DNA from: a bacterium
Lineage (GTDB): Bacteria; Spirochaetota; Leptospiria; Leptospirales; Leptonemataceae
Assembly: GCA_024742665.1 (NCBI GenBank)
Contig: JANSYA010000007.1
Location: forward strand, 186,001 to 250,000
Length of the DNA stretch: 64,000 nt
Direction: 5' to 3'
This document shows positions 1 through 9,922 of this stretch, in pieces (the stretch's first letter is position 1; each line of letters opens with the position of its first letter). The translations under genes and the position numbers were made by a program. Under the pieces are notes generated by a model. It was not told where the DNA came from. It saw nothing but the letters and a program-made list of their open reading frames with translations, and ran no database searches.

Positions 1-415
1 CGATCGCCGGGCTGCCGGCTCCCGCACTCAAAGACTCGGCCTGGGTGCCGCCGACAAAATAAAAGCTCAGATTCACATAGGGCAGGCTGTCGTCCGCCGC
101 GGTGAATAAACGCGCTCCGCCGCTCAGATCTTCCCGGGTCACGGCCGGGGGTTGAAAACGAATCGGGTCGAGGCTCAGGCCTTCAAGAATATTAGAGCGC
201 TGGCGAAATTCGCTATCGGGTTTGCGAGCCCCGTTTTGATTTCCGTTCGTATTGAGAGGAGGCTGCGACGCGATCGGCACGGCTGTTAGAAACAGCAGCC
301 CGGCGCAGGCCAGGCCGATGCCGTATCGCAGGGGCGTCGGCGCTCGCCTGGATTGCGCGCCGGGCGTTGTTTGATTCCGGCGCGAAGCGAGTATAAGATC
401 TTTGGCTGGTTGCAT
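1..415 (-). CDS. M16-family peptidase-like protein, 3' end cut by window edge
   Basis: Reading leftwards from the ATG at 415, the frame stays open to base 1, giving 138 residues with no stop. Residues about 30-50 form a signal peptide (hydrophobic run GIGLACAGLLFLTAVPIAS). After it comes a region with the look of the first strands of an M16 peptidase domain (LFTAADDSLPYVNLSFYFVGGT, quoted in part). The gene starts 50 bases after the stop of an M16 peptidase that carries the zinc motif. M16 enzymes often occur as such pairs, one subunit catalytic and one not. The catalytic-motif region lies about where the window ends, so activity cannot be judged. Probably exported to the periplasm and co-transcribed with its neighbour. 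Confidence 0.7.
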   Translation of the reverse strand, partial: MQPAKDLILASRRNQTTPGAQSRRAPTPLRYGIGLACAGLLFLTAVPIASQPPLNTNGNQNGARKPDSEFRQRSNILEGLSLDPIRFQPPAVTREDLSGGARLFTAADDSLPYVNLSFYFVGGTQAESLSAGAGSPAI

Positions 416-465
416 GAGATAATCCGTTTGTACTGATGAAGACTGCGACGCGGCGGGCGTCGTCT

Positions 466-2211
466 TTATTGCGATGTCTGTGCGTCTTTTTCCGGGGCCG
501 CGTTTTTATTTTCGCCGTCGCTCTGGCTTGCGCCTTCGTTCTCGGCTGGAACCGGCGGAAGCAGCACAGCCGTCATGCGGTGTTCGCCTTTCAGGAAACG
601 CCCGGCGGACTCCTGAATATCGCGCGAAGTGATTTTTTCGATGCGCGAATTATATTCGAAGAGGTTTTTGTAATCCCCCGTCACCGATTCGTAGTATGAA
701 AGCACGTCGGCCAGATAGCCGTTCGCGCGCAGGCGATAGATGAAATCCGCGCGGCTGGAATTGCGCACGCGTTCGAGCTCCGCGTCGGTTACGCCGTCTT
801 TGACGATCGCATCCAGCTCGGCCTGCACGATGCTTTCAATCTTCGCCACGCCCGCTTCGTCGATGCCGGGGCGCGGAGTGACTTCGATTAAAAATAAATT
901 CGTATACCGTTCGCCGGGGTAGCCGCTGTAGGCGCCGACGTTGACCGCCAGCTGCTCTTCGGTTACCAGGCGCTTATACAGGCGCGTCGTCTGACCACCG
1001 GCGATTACGTCGCTCAGCAGGTCCAGATTCAGATCGGCCGGATCGGGCAGGGGCGGCTTAAACCAGGCCATCGCCAGAGACGGGGATCCCTCTTCGCGCA
1101 GCACGACGCGGACCCGGCGCCGTTCGACTTCGGGTTCGGCCGGTCGGGGAATAGATCGGCGCTGCATTTCGCCGAAATAACGGCGGATCAGCCGCTCGGA
1201 TTCGTCGAAATCAATGTCGCCGACGAGAGCGATCACCGCGTTGTTCGGGGCGTAGTAGGTGTTATAAAAATCCATCGCCTGCTTGTAGTTCAGGAACTGG
1301 ATGCTCAGCATCGGACCGATTACCGGACGCCCGTAGGGATGATCGCCGTAGATTTCGCCGACGAATTTCTCGAAGAGCTGACGGCGAGGCGCGTTTTCGA
1401 CGCGCATGCGGCGCTCTTCGGTGACGACGGATCGCTCGGTATAAAAACTGCGCAGCACCGAGTTGCGCATGCGATCCGATTCCAGGCGCGCCCAGACTTC
1501 CAGACGGTTCGACGGTAATTCGATCTGGTAGTTCGTCAGGTCGGCGCTCGTGTATGCGTTGTATCCGCGCTGACCGTGGATCGAATATAAGTACGAGTCT
1601 TCTTCTTCGATGACCAGCGGCCGTACCTGACGCTGGATGATCCGCAGCTGTTTGCTGTACCACGCGACCTTCTTTTTGGCTGCCGCAATCCCTTCCTGAT
1701 CGCCCGCAGCAGTCGCCTCGCGCAGCGTGCGACGCCAGCGATCCATTTTATCGGCGAAGCTCACGGCCTGATCGAGATACTTTTTTTCCCGGCCGTAGTC
1801 GCGGGTGCCGACCCGGGGCGTGCCTTTAAAGAGCATGTGTTCCAGCATGTGCGCGATGCCCGAGCTCGCGTCGGTCTCATCGGCGGAGCCGGCCTTGAAT
1901 TTCATATAGCAGGCGACGGTCGGCGCATACGCCTGGCGCATCAGGATCACCCGCAGGCCGTTCGGCAGCGTGACCCGTCGGATTCGACTTTCCAATTCGC
2001 TGAAGACTTCGTCCAGATTCGCCTGTCGGTCGCGCGCGTCCGCCGCGGGATCGGAAAACACGGTCGCCGGCGCGAACAGCAGGCAGACCAGCGCCGTGGT
2101 CGCGAGGCGCAGGCCGCGGTGCAGCCCGGCGGAGAAGCGGAGCCCGAAGCTATAATGAGTGGAAGTCCCGAAAATGCGGGGAAATTCTGACCGTTGCATG
2201 TGAAGACACAT
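466..2211 (-). CDS. M16-family zinc peptidase (processing-peptidase-like), exported
   Basis: A 581-residue protein with a hydrophobic signal segment near residues 33-53. The inverted zinc motif HxxEH is present as HMLEH, followed much later by the acidic ligand region (VVTEERRMRVEN), as in pitrilysin/insulinase-type peptidases. Between them is a charged helical insert of about 60 residues (roughly 135-195) that is not usual in the family. The second half carries the C-terminal M16 domain. The C-terminus is a polar tail rich in Glu, Asn and Gln. It lies immediately upstream of a second M16-like gene (1-415), suggesting a two-subunit periplasmic protease. A second Met at residue 5 could be the true start. 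Confidence 0.88.
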   Translation of the reverse strand: MCLHMQRSEFPRIFGTSTHYSFGLRFSAGLHRGLRLATTALVCLLFAPATVFSDPAADARDRQANLDEVFSELESRIRRVTLPNGLRVILMRQAYAPTVACYMKFKAGSADETDASSGIAHMLEHMLFKGTPRVGTRDYGREKKYLDQAVSFADKMDRWRRTLREATAAGDQEGIAAAKKKVAWYSKQLRIIQRQVRPLVIEEEDSYLYSIHGQRGYNAYTSADLTNYQIELPSNRLEVWARLESDRMRNSVLRSFYTERSVVTEERRMRVENAPRRQLFEKFVGEIYGDHPYGRPVIGPMLSIQFLNYKQAMDFYNTYYAPNNAVIALVGDIDFDESERLIRRYFGEMQRRSIPRPAEPEVERRRVRVVLREEGSPSLAMAWFKPPLPDPADLNLDLLSDVIAGGQTTRLYKRLVTEEQLAVNVGAYSGYPGERYTNLFLIEVTPRPGIDEAGVAKIESIVQAELDAIVKDGVTDAELERVRNSSRADFIYRLRANGYLADVLSYYESVTGDYKNLFEYNSRIEKITSRDIQESAGRFLKGEHRMTAVLLPPVPAENEGASQSDGENKNAAPEKDAQTSQ

Positions 2212-2294
2212 AAATCGGCTGAACCTGGCCCGACTATAAAATTTTGTTGCAGGGGCCCGGCGGCTTAGAATCCTGTCCGAGATTCTAGACCGAC

Positions 2295-2368
2295 GGGCTA
2301 GTAGCTCAGTTGGTTAGAGCACCGCTCTGATAAGGCGGGGGTCGGAAGTTCGAGTCTTCCCTGGCCCA
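2295..2368 (+). tRNA. tRNA-Ile (anticodon GAT)
   Basis: A complete cloverleaf is visible. The acceptor stem pairs GGGCTAG with CTGGCCC. The anticodon stem CCGCT/GGCGG encloses loop CTGATAA with anticodon GAT. The T arm contains the GTTCGAGTC type loop, and the discriminator base is A. CCA is not encoded. It stands alone, not in an rRNA spacer. Confidence 0.95.
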
Positions 2369-2378
2369 CAGTGTAGAT

Positions 2379-2394
2379 CTTCTTGCTCAAGAAG
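2379..2394 (+). terminator. Short hairpin after tRNA-Ile
   Basis: CTTCTTG and CAAGAAG form a perfect 7-bp stem with a 2-base loop, 11 bases after the tRNA. No T run follows, so it may be a processing or stability element rather than a true terminator. The rest of the gap up to 2640 shows no convincing gene. A TTGACT box lies at 2607-2612 but without a good -10 element. Confidence 0.35.
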
Positions 2395-2640
2395 CGGTCG
2401 CTGTGTCTCTCGTTGGTCTGCTGAATCCGGCGTCGCCCCCTCATGCGCGCAACCGGACAGACAGTATTCACTTAGCTGCCGGACCTTCGCTTTTAGGCCT
2501 TTCTCTTTTTCGACTCACCGCTTTCGAACTGCTTCTGTTGCGTTCGCTTTTCTGGTGCCTGAGGTCCTTCCATATATTGCAATTTCAGGTCAGCCCTTCT
2601 TTGGGATTGACTGATAAAGTTTATTTACTAGAGCTGATGT

Positions 2641-5139
2641 ATGCACTTATTCCCCGTTGCACGTGAACGCCTGACTGTCTTGATTTTCACAGCCTGTGCT
2701 GTCTTGAGGGGGCGCCGCTTTCGTGCGCTGATCCTGGCCGGTCTGCTTTGCATGGCGACAGCCGGAACTCTGGCCGCTCAGGACGTGACACCGGATATCA
2801 CTGCGGAGCCGGTCGCAACAGAAAGCTCCGATAGCGGGACTGACCAGGCCGCGAACGGCGAAAGTCTGTCTCGCGCGGATGCGAAGCGCATCGATACGCT
2901 CTGGGTGCTCGTTTCGGCGGCGCTGGTCTTTTTTATGCAGGCCGGTTTTCTAATGCTGGAAACCGGAATGGTCCGGGCCAAAAACACGATCAACGTCGCC
3001 GTAAAAAATCTCTTCGATTACGTTGTCGGCTTCGTCGTTTTTTTCGCGGCCGGTTTCGCTCTGATGTTCGGCGAATCACTCGGCGGATGGACCGGGGCGT
3101 CGAAGTTCTGGCTTTCCGGCGTTCAAGGCGCCGACGACTTCGCGTACTTTCTGTTCCAGGTCGCCTTTCTCGGCACCGCCGCGACGATCGTGTCGGGGGC
3201 GGTCGCCGAGCGCATGCGTTTCACTGCCTACGCCGTCGTGTCTGCTACGATCTCGCTCATTATCTATCCGCTCTTCGGGCACTGGACCTGGGGCGGGGGC
3301 TGGCTGGCGGAGCTGGGCTTCGTCGACTTCGCCGGCAGCACCATCGTACACGCTCTGGGCGGCTGGGTGGCCCTGGCCGGCGTGATCGTGCTCGGTCCGC
3401 GCATCGATAAATTCGGGCCGCGGGGCGAAGTGCGCGATCTGGTCGGGAACAATCTGACCCAGTCGGTGCTGGGGGTCTTTATTCTCTGGCTGGGGTGGTT
3501 CGGTTTCAACGGCGGCAGCACGCTCGAATTCAACGATCAGGTGCCGCTGATTCTATTAAACACATCTGTGGCCGCGAGCTTCGGCGGCCTGACGGCCTTT
3601 ATCGTATCCTGGATCTTGCACGCCCGGCCGACAGTCGAAGACGGCATGAACGGCGTCATCGGCGGTCTGGTCGCCATTACCGCCGGCTGCCACGCGTTTA
3701 CGCCTTCCGTGTCGGCGATGCTGGGCGTCGTCGCCGGCTGCCTGGTGGTAGTCGCCGTGCAGGTGATGGAACGTGTCTTTCGCCTGGACGATGTGATCGC
3801 CGCCTTTCCGGTCCACGCGGTCTGCGGTTTGTGGGGCACTCTGGCCGTCGGATTTTTCGCATCGCCCGAGCACTTCGCCGTCGTCGACGGGACGACGCTT
3901 TCGCGTGCCGGGCAGATCGGAGCCCAGGCGCTGGGTTCAATCGTTTGCGCCGTATGGGCTTTTGGACTGGGACTGGTTTTATTCTGGATCCTGCGCCGGA
4001 CGATCGGGCTGCGCGTTCCGCCGGAAGCCGAAGCGGAAGGTCTGAATATTTCCGAACACGGCGCGCGCAACTCCTGGATCGATTTGATGGATGCCATGGA
4101 ACGCATGTCACACGGCGAAGGCGATTTACGTTCGCGCTTACATGAAGAAGCGGGTACGGAAGCCGGCGCGGTGGCCGGCGTCTTTAACCGGGTGATTCTG
4201 AGCCTGGGCGGAATCGTCGGGCAGGCGCAAAAATCCGCGGGGCGTTTGCGCGACGTCGCGGAAGCCTTTTCCGATTCGGCCGCTGAGATGTCGACCAGCG
4301 TCGAGCAGCAGTCCGCGCAAATGGAAGAGATCCACGCGATCATCGGCAGCGTGAACGGCGCCCTGGGCGAAGTCGTGCACTTCGCCGGCGAACAGGGCCA
4401 GATGACGCAGCAGGTTATGGAGCTTTCGCGGGAGCTGGAGTCGGGCTTCAAAGATTTTTCCGATCGCACGCATGAGTCCGGGGAGAGCGCCGCCGAAGGC
4501 AATCGCCTGGCGCAGCAGGGCGGCCAGGAGCTGGAGAGTTTGCAGGCCGCCATGCAGCGCATCACCGGCAGTACGGAGCGCATTGAAGATACGGTTTCGG
4601 CGCTGGAGCGAATCTCAGAGCAGCTAAATATGCTTTCGTTGAACGCGTCGATCGAAGCGGCCCGCAGCGGCGAAAGCGGACGGGGCTTCGCGGTTGTCGC
4701 CGACGAAATTCATCGCCTGTCGGATTTTACGGCGCATCGCACGCGGGAAGCTTCGGCGTCGCTCGCGGAAATTCAAAAAGAAGTCCGGGCCGGGAATGCG
4801 AGTCTGGAAAATACTTTCGGCAGCTTTCGCGGCGTGTCCCGGGCGATTACCAGTCTGGACGGCCTGTTAGAAAAACTGAGCGCGTCCGGTCGCGAACATT
4901 CGGAGCAGGCGGCGGCCATCCCGCGTCTGCTCGAACGCCTGCAGGAAACCGCCGAGACGCTCTTGCTCGGAGTGCGCCAGCGGGTCGGGGAAGTCGGCGA
5001 AGTTTATAACGCCCTGAAGCAGCAGAGCGCGGCTCTCGCTCAGATCTCGGGCCAGGCCGAAGAATTGCAAACGGCGAGCGCGGCGCTGCACGAACACTCC
5101 AGCGCTCTCACCGGGCAGGTCGGCCGCTTTCAGGTTTGA
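2641..5139 (+). CDS. Ammonium transporter (Amt) fused to a methyl-accepting chemotaxis signalling domain
   Basis: An 832-residue protein. Residues 28-47 look like a signal peptide ending in LAAQ. Residues about 85-455 are an Amt/Rh channel: the pore Asp (VDFAG, D229), both pore histidines (IVHALGG, H237, and FPVHAVCG, H392), a gate Phe (VAFLG, F176) and the WFGFN motif are all present. Residues about 475-832 are a long coiled-coil methyl-accepting hairpin whose conserved tip ([23 protein letters not shown]) lies near 665-690. The channel is therefore expected to sense or carry ammonium and signal to CheA/CheW, which are not encoded here. Amt fusions to histidine kinases and diguanylate cyclases are known; this output domain is unusual. 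The true start may be downstream, because ATG 2641 lacks a clear ribosome site and leaves a long N-terminus before the signal peptide. Confidence 0.9.
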   Translation: MHLFPVARERLTVLIFTACAVLRGRRFRALILAGLLCMATAGTLAAQDVTPDITAEPVATESSDSGTDQAANGESLSRADAKRIDTLWVLVSAALVFFMQAGFLMLETGMVRAKNTINVAVKNLFDYVVGFVVFFAAGFALMFGESLGGWTGASKFWLSGVQGADDFAYFLFQVAFLGTAATIVSGAVAERMRFTAYAVVSATISLIIYPLFGHWTWGGGWLAELGFVDFAGSTIVHALGGWVALAGVIVLGPRIDKFGPRGEVRDLVGNNLTQSVLGVFILWLGWFGFNGGSTLEFNDQVPLILLNTSVAASFGGLTAFIVSWILHARPTVEDGMNGVIGGLVAITAGCHAFTPSVSAMLGVVAGCLVVVAVQVMERVFRLDDVIAAFPVHAVCGLWGTLAVGFFASPEHFAVVDGTTLSRAGQIGAQALGSIVCAVWAFGLGLVLFWILRRTIGLRVPPEAEAEGLNISEHGARNSWIDLMDAMERMSHGEGDLRSRLHEEAGTEAGAVAGVFNRVILSLGGIVGQAQKSAGRLRDVAEAFSDSAAEMSTSVEQQSAQMEEIHAIIGSVNGALGEVVHFAGEQGQMTQQVMELSRELESGFKDFSDRTHESGESAAEGNRLAQQGGQELESLQAAMQRITGSTERIEDTVSALERISEQLNMLSLNASIEAARSGESGRGFAVVADEIHRLSDFTAHRTREASASLAEIQKEVRAGNASLENTFGSFRGVSRAITSLDGLLEKLSASGREHSEQAAAIPRLLERLQETAETLLLGVRQRVGEVGEVYNALKQQSAALAQISGQAEELQTASAALHEHSSALTGQVGRFQV

Positions 5140-5224
5140 TCGGATCTCCTGATCATTCGCATTCGAGCGGCCGGCGTTCGTTGAATTGCCTGCACTCACT
5201 TGCGGTGAAAGAAAGTCCTCAGCG

Positions 5225-8200
5225 CTAAGCGACCGGCATTTCGCGCGCGCCCCGCAGCGTTGCGTCCAGATCGTTTTCGTCCGGATCCCACAGGACGTGT
5301 ACGGCCAGGCCGTGGCCGTTCTGGTCCCGCGCGAAACTCGCGTGACCGCCCGCCGCCTCGGCCAGATTCGCGATGGCGCCCAGGCCCGTGCCGTGTTCCG
5401 GTTTGTCGGTGCCGGCGGTGCGAACCAGCCCTTCGCCGTTGTCAATGACGCTGAACTGAAAGACGCCGTCGCTCTCTTCCAGCGTGATTTCCAGACGCGT
5501 GGCCTGGCTGTGGCGCGCCACGTTTTCCAGAGCTTCGCCGACCAGCCAGTACAGATTCTGAAAGCCGCTGCCGATGCGATCGGCGAGTCGTCCCAGACCG
5601 TCGACGGAGAGATTATGCTCGAATTGCAAATTCGTACCGTCGGAAAGCTTCGCGCCCAGGGTTTCGATCCACTGCAAAAAGTCGACTGCGTTCTGGAGGG
5701 AAGCGGGCAGGGCCAGCTGACTGTAGTCGTTGATTTCGCGCATCAGATCTTCCGAAAGCGCCTGGCCGGGATTCGCGTCGGCGTGATCGCCGCCGTCGCC
5801 TTTTTTGAGCACGGGCAAAATACGATTGGAAAGACGGTGCAGCTGGTTCGCCGTTTTTAAATAGCGGCGCTCCTGATAGTGTGTGACCTGTTTGAAATTG
5901 TGAATGCGGGTGCGGTGCAGCTGCAGCTCCGCCTGGTTGCGTTCGAATTGAACGGCGACGGCGAAGAGCGGCGCGATATTTCCCAGGATGCGAATATGTT
6001 TGTCGTCGAAGGCGTCGGCCTTAGATGAAGCGAGTACCATAATGCCGATGCCGTTTTCCGATTCGGTCAGCGGCAAACACAGGAAGCTCTTGAGCTCGTC
6101 TTCGGCGCTTTCCGAATCCAGCAGCTCTTCCAATTCTCCCGGCAGATCGGGATTCTTCAGATCGTCCGCGGTTTCCAATCGCGTCGGGCGCAGGCTGACC
6201 ATCGCCTGGCCGAAGGTCGTATCCTGTAAACGAATCCGGCGTCCGCGCAGGCCTTCCAGGCGCCGCTCGCCGTGATAGCCGTCCTGGAAGAGCAGGGTGT
6301 CTTCGTCGGTCAAGCGATAGATGACGACGCGTTCAATGTCGGCGCGGCCGGGCACGTTTTCGCGCAGATAACGAATCTTATCCGTAAATTCGGGCAGATT
6401 GGAGATCGCGTTGGTCAGACTGGCCAGCAGGCGGCCCTCTTCTTCGGAACCTTTTTCCCGGGCCAGGGCCGCGTTCAATTCTTCCCCGAGCTTGCGTTCT
6501 TTCTGATATTGCTCGCTTAACTCCGAGCGCGTGGACTGCAGCGAAGTTTGCAGCGACGCGATATTCTGATCCAGCTCGCGTTCTTTCTGGCCGGCTTCCG
6601 ACAGGCGATTGTTGAGCCCGTGAATCTCTTCTTTGAGTCCGGCGATGGCCTGTTCCAGACGGGCTTCGCGTTCGCGGCGAATGCCGATGTCCTGACGCAG
6701 ACGCGCGCCTTCTTCCCGGGCGGTGTCGCGTTCGCCGGTCAGTCGTTCGATGTTTTCGCGGGCTGTGCTCAAATCCGCGTTCAGTCCGGCGGCGGTCTTA
6801 GCACCCGTCGCGAGATCCTGGCGCAGCTCTTTTTCCAGACGGCCCGCTTCGTTCAGCTTTTGATTCAGCTGGCTTTTTTCTTCCCGCAGGCGGGCCACGT
6901 CGCGGTCGAGACTTTCCAGGCGCTGCTCGTGAGTTTCGATCGTCGCGCGCGCTTTGCGCAGGGCGTCGTCGCGGTTTGCAATTTCCTGACTGGTCTGGCT
7001 TTCCCGCGATTTCGCGGCTTCTTCCAGGCGCTTGATTTCCAGGGCGTGGCTTTCTTCAAGACCGGCGATGCGACTCTGCAGCGCGCTGATCTCTTTGCGC
7101 AGAGCTTCGCCGCTCTGGTTGCTCTGGCGTAGAGCTTCCTGTTCGCTTTTTAGCTCGCCGCTCAGGCGTTCCGATTGCGCCCGGGCTTCCCCGAGCTGAC
7201 GTTCAAGGTCCGCGGCTCGATTGCTTTGTTCCGTCAGCTTGCGCGCGTGTTCGGCTTCGTTCTGGCGGGCGGCCGCGTTCAACTCTTCGATTTCGCGACT
7301 GTGGATGCTGGCGCTTTCTCTGGTTTCGGCGCGGGTCCGCTCCAGCGTTTCGGTTAGAGTGTTGACCTTTTGTTTGAGTTCGTACAGCGCGTTGTGATAG
7401 TCGGTTTCCTTTTGTTCGATGGTCGTGCGAGCTTTCTGCAGCTCGGCGCTGGCCGTCGCCTGCTTGTCCTGCTCTTCTTTTAAGAGCTGATCGTAGCTCG
7501 CGCTTTGCTCGGCCAGATCCTTCCTGGTTTCGCTCAGCTCCGCTTCCAGACTTTCAATGCGCCCGGCGCGTTCGGCGGAGCGGCTTTGCTCCTGCTGGAG
7601 CGCCTGGTCCCGGGATCCAAGATTGCTTTTGAGACCGTCCAGTTCTTTCGCGACCGCCTGTCCGACCCGCTGGAGTTCCTGGACTTCGCTGATGCGCGCG
7701 GCGAGCTGTTCCTGTAAGCGTTTGTTTTCTTCCGACTTGCTGGTGTTCACGCGCTCGGCGTCCAGCGTCGCCTGGCGGGCGGCGGCCAGTTCGCCGTCGA
7801 GCTGCCCCGCTCGTTCGTCGAGCGCGCTCTGTTCTTTTTTCGCCGCGGAAATCTTTTCTTCGAGTCCGGCGATTCGGCTGCGGAGTTCGTCGTTTTCGCT
7901 TTTCGCCGCTTTCAGGTTTTGGACATTCTTTTCGAGTTCTTCGCCGAGCAGTTCCTGTTCGGCCCCTGCGTCGTCGCGGGCCGCGGTGAGTTTCGCGATC
8001 TCCTGGCGCAGTTCGCTTTCGCGTTCTCGCAGCCTGGCCTCGGCGCCTTCGGTTTCGCTCGCCAGGCGTTTTTCATAATCCGACTTGATTGCGTTGATCT
8101 GTGACGCCGATCCGGAGTTCGCGGCGGCCAGAGCTTCGGCGTGTTCGTTATTGATACGCTCAAGCTTTTGTTCGTGTTCTCTTTGTGCGCTCGCCAGGCG

Positions 8201-9838
8201 TTCCCGGGCCGCCTGCAATTCCGCCGCCGATTTTTCGGCCTGCTGCGCCAGTTCGCGGCTTTTGCTTTCAGCAGCCTGCGCTTTCTGGTTCAGGCTGTCC
8301 TGCTCGGAGCGCAGGCGGCTGGCTTCCGCTTCGTTTTGTTTGCGAGCGGCTTCCAGTTCCTCGCGAAGGTTTTCGATCTGCGTCTTTTGCGAGCTGAGTT
8401 CTTCGCGCAGTTCGCGTTCCTGCATTTCCAGCAGGGCGTCGAGTTCCTGTTTTTGTTCGGCGAGCTGCGCTGCGCGGGACTCTTCTAATTCGGCGGCGCG
8501 CTTTTTCAGCGTTTCGAATTCGCTCTGTCTGGCCTGGAGAGCGGACTGGCGGCTTTCGCTTTCGCTTTGCGCTGTGCTCAGAGCGGCTTCTAATTCCTGT
8601 TCGCGTTCGTTCGCTTTGCGACGCGTTTCGGCCAGCTGCGCTTCGAACTGGCTTTCGCGTTCGGATATTTTGCCGCGTTCCGCTGCCAGCTGCGCTTCAA
8701 ATTCGCGTTCGCGTTCTGCAGCCTTCGTTCGTTCCGCGGCCAGAGCGCTTTCGATTTCGCCCACCCGCGCATCAGTCTTTTTGCTTTCCGCGGCCAGATT
8801 CGATTCCAGCTCTTTGCGAATTTGGTGCTGCTGGCCGGTTTGCTCCTCCAGAACCTGAATGCGTTCTTCCAGACCGGCGGCCTGCAGGGCGGCCTGCGTC
8901 CGGGCCGCTGCGAGTTTCGCCGCGGTCGCGGCGCGCTCTTTGCTCAGACGAAAGCGCAGCAGATTGCGTCGGAGGACCGAAGCGATGAGAGCGGCCGGTT
9001 CGAAGTCGGACTTCGTATAACGCGGCCGTGGATTCACCAGCACCGCGGCGACGAAACCCGCCACGGCGTCTTCGCTATCGGGATTCCCGAAGGGGATATA
9101 CAAAATCGATAGCGGTGCGTCCTTCGTTGTGGACTGCGCGTGAATGGCCACGGGATAGCCCGCTGGCGCGTCGCTGTCGGGTGCGCCTGCCGAATCCTGG
9201 TCCGCTGCGTCGTCGGAGGAGGGCAGCGTGAACGGGCGCAGTCCGCTGCTTTCGTCGAGCAGCGCGTTGTCGGTCGGCCGGGCCGGGAATTTAATCGAGA
9301 AGCCCGCCGCAGATCCGCCGCTTTTCGCCTGCGCTGCGTCGACCTGCGACTCGCCTGCCTGCTGTTCGCCTGCCCGCGGTTCGTCTGCATAATACAGCAG
9401 AGTCGGGTCTTCGCCGGTCGCGGCCAGTAGTTCAAATTTGCCGCCTTTGCCGTTGGCATCGGGATTATAAAAAACGTTCAGGGCGCTGTAGCCCAGATTG
9501 TCATGCAGCAGGCGCGCGACAGTCGCGAACAGATCCTGCTCGCTGAGGCGATCGTTTTCCAGGCAGTAACGCAGCTGTTCGCCGACGTTCGATTCGGCGG
9601 CGCCTTTCGCCGCGCTTCTGGCCGGCGCGCTTTTCGAAGCGGCTCTGGCGGAAGATTTTTTGGCGGCCGCCTTTTTGACGGTTTTCGCCGTCGCTTTTGA
9701 ATTCGAGGCGGTTTTCGTCGTGGCTTTCGCCGCAGTTTTAACAGTGGCTTTAGCGGCCGTCTTTTTCTTCGCAGCTTTCGCCGCGGTTTTCGCCGCCGCC
9801 TTTTTGGCGGTCTTCTTCGCTGTTTTCTTTTGAGCCAT
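5225..9838 (-). CDS. Giant coiled-coil protein with histone-H1-like tail, two GAF domains and a GHKL ATPase domain
   Basis: 1537 residues in one frame. Residues 1-85 are Lys/Ala repeats (AKKTAKKAAAKT type) like bacterial histone-H1/HC1 tails. Residues about 90-290 look like a GAF domain, 300-1130 are an almost unbroken heptad-rich coiled coil, and about 1136-1310 are a second GAF. The last 150 residues are a histidine-kinase ATPase of the NarX/DegS/LiaS type, with N-box EALENVARHS near 1430, G1 box DNGEGL and G2 box GTGLGA near 1480. The dimerisation segment before it contains histidines but no recognisable E-R-x-x-x-R-E-L-H-D phosphoacceptor box, so autophosphorylation is doubtful. No transmembrane segment is seen, so it is probably cytoplasmic or nucleoid-associated. 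It converges on the Amt-chemoreceptor gene. Function unknown; the domain calls are pattern-based. Confidence 0.8.
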   Translation of the reverse strand: MAQKKTAKKTAKKAAAKTAAKAAKKKTAAKATVKTAAKATTKTASNSKATAKTVKKAAAKKSSARAASKSAPARSAAKGAAESNVGEQLRYCLENDRLSEQDLFATVARLLHDNLGYSALNVFYNPDANGKGGKFELLAATGEDPTLLYYADEPRAGEQQAGESQVDAAQAKSGGSAAGFSIKFPARPTDNALLDESSGLRPFTLPSSDDAADQDSAGAPDSDAPAGYPVAIHAQSTTKDAPLSILYIPFGNPDSEDAVAGFVAAVLVNPRPRYTKSDFEPAALIASVLRRNLLRFRLSKERAATAAKLAAARTQAALQAAGLEERIQVLEEQTGQQHQIRKELESNLAAESKKTDARVGEIESALAAERTKAAEREREFEAQLAAERGKISERESQFEAQLAETRRKANEREQELEAALSTAQSESESRQSALQARQSEFETLKKRAAELEESRAAQLAEQKQELDALLEMQERELREELSSQKTQIENLREELEAARKQNEAEASRLRSEQDSLNQKAQAAESKSRELAQQAEKSAAELQAARERLASAQREHEQKLERINNEHAEALAAANSGSASQINAIKSDYEKRLASETEGAEARLRERESELRQEIAKLTAARDDAGAEQELLGEELEKNVQNLKAAKSENDELRSRIAGLEEKISAAKKEQSALDERAGQLDGELAAARQATLDAERVNTSKSEENKRLQEQLAARISEVQELQRVGQAVAKELDGLKSNLGSRDQALQQEQSRSAERAGRIESLEAELSETRKDLAEQSASYDQLLKEEQDKQATASAELQKARTTIEQKETDYHNALYELKQKVNTLTETLERTRAETRESASIHSREIEELNAAARQNEAEHARKLTEQSNRAADLERQLGEARAQSERLSGELKSEQEALRQSNQSGEALRKEISALQSRIAGLEESHALEIKRLEEAAKSRESQTSQEIANRDDALRKARATIETHEQRLESLDRDVARLREEKSQLNQKLNEAGRLEKELRQDLATGAKTAAGLNADLSTARENIERLTGERDTAREEGARLRQDIGIRREREARLEQAIAGLKEEIHGLNNRLSEAGQKERELDQNIASLQTSLQSTRSELSEQYQKERKLGEELNAALAREKGSEEEGRLLASLTNAISNLPEFTDKIRYLRENVPGRADIERVVIYRLTDEDTLLFQDGYHGERRLEGLRGRRIRLQDTTFGQAMVSLRPTRLETADDLKNPDLPGELEELLDSESAEDELKSFLCLPLTESENGIGIMVLASSKADAFDDKHIRILGNIAPLFAVAVQFERNQAELQLHRTRIHNFKQVTHYQERRYLKTANQLHRLSNRILPVLKKGDGGDHADANPGQALSEDLMREINDYSQLALPASLQNAVDFLQWIETLGAKLSDGTNLQFEHNLSVDGLGRLADRIGSGFQNLYWLVGEALENVARHSQATRLEITLEESDGVFQFSVIDNGEGLVRTAGTDKPEHGTGLGAIANLAEAAGGHASFARDQNGHGLAVHVLWDPDENDLDATLRGAREMPVA

Positions 9839-9922
9839 AAAAAACTAACTATCGTTTCGATTTAGAAGCGCGATCAGACGCTTCGCTATTCTAAGTGAGT
9901 ATGATTCTGCATAAGGTCGTGA

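Noticed and set aside
2403..2666. 87-codon open frame between tRNA-Ile and the Amt gene
   Set aside because: No ribosome site, Leu/Pro/Ser-rich composition unlike neighbouring proteins, overlaps the Amt start.
6548..8858. Several long open frames antisense to the coiled-coil gene
   Set aside because: They mirror the biased codons of the Glu/Ala/Arg-rich coiled coil and have Ser/Arg- or Phe/Leu-rich, non-globular translations.
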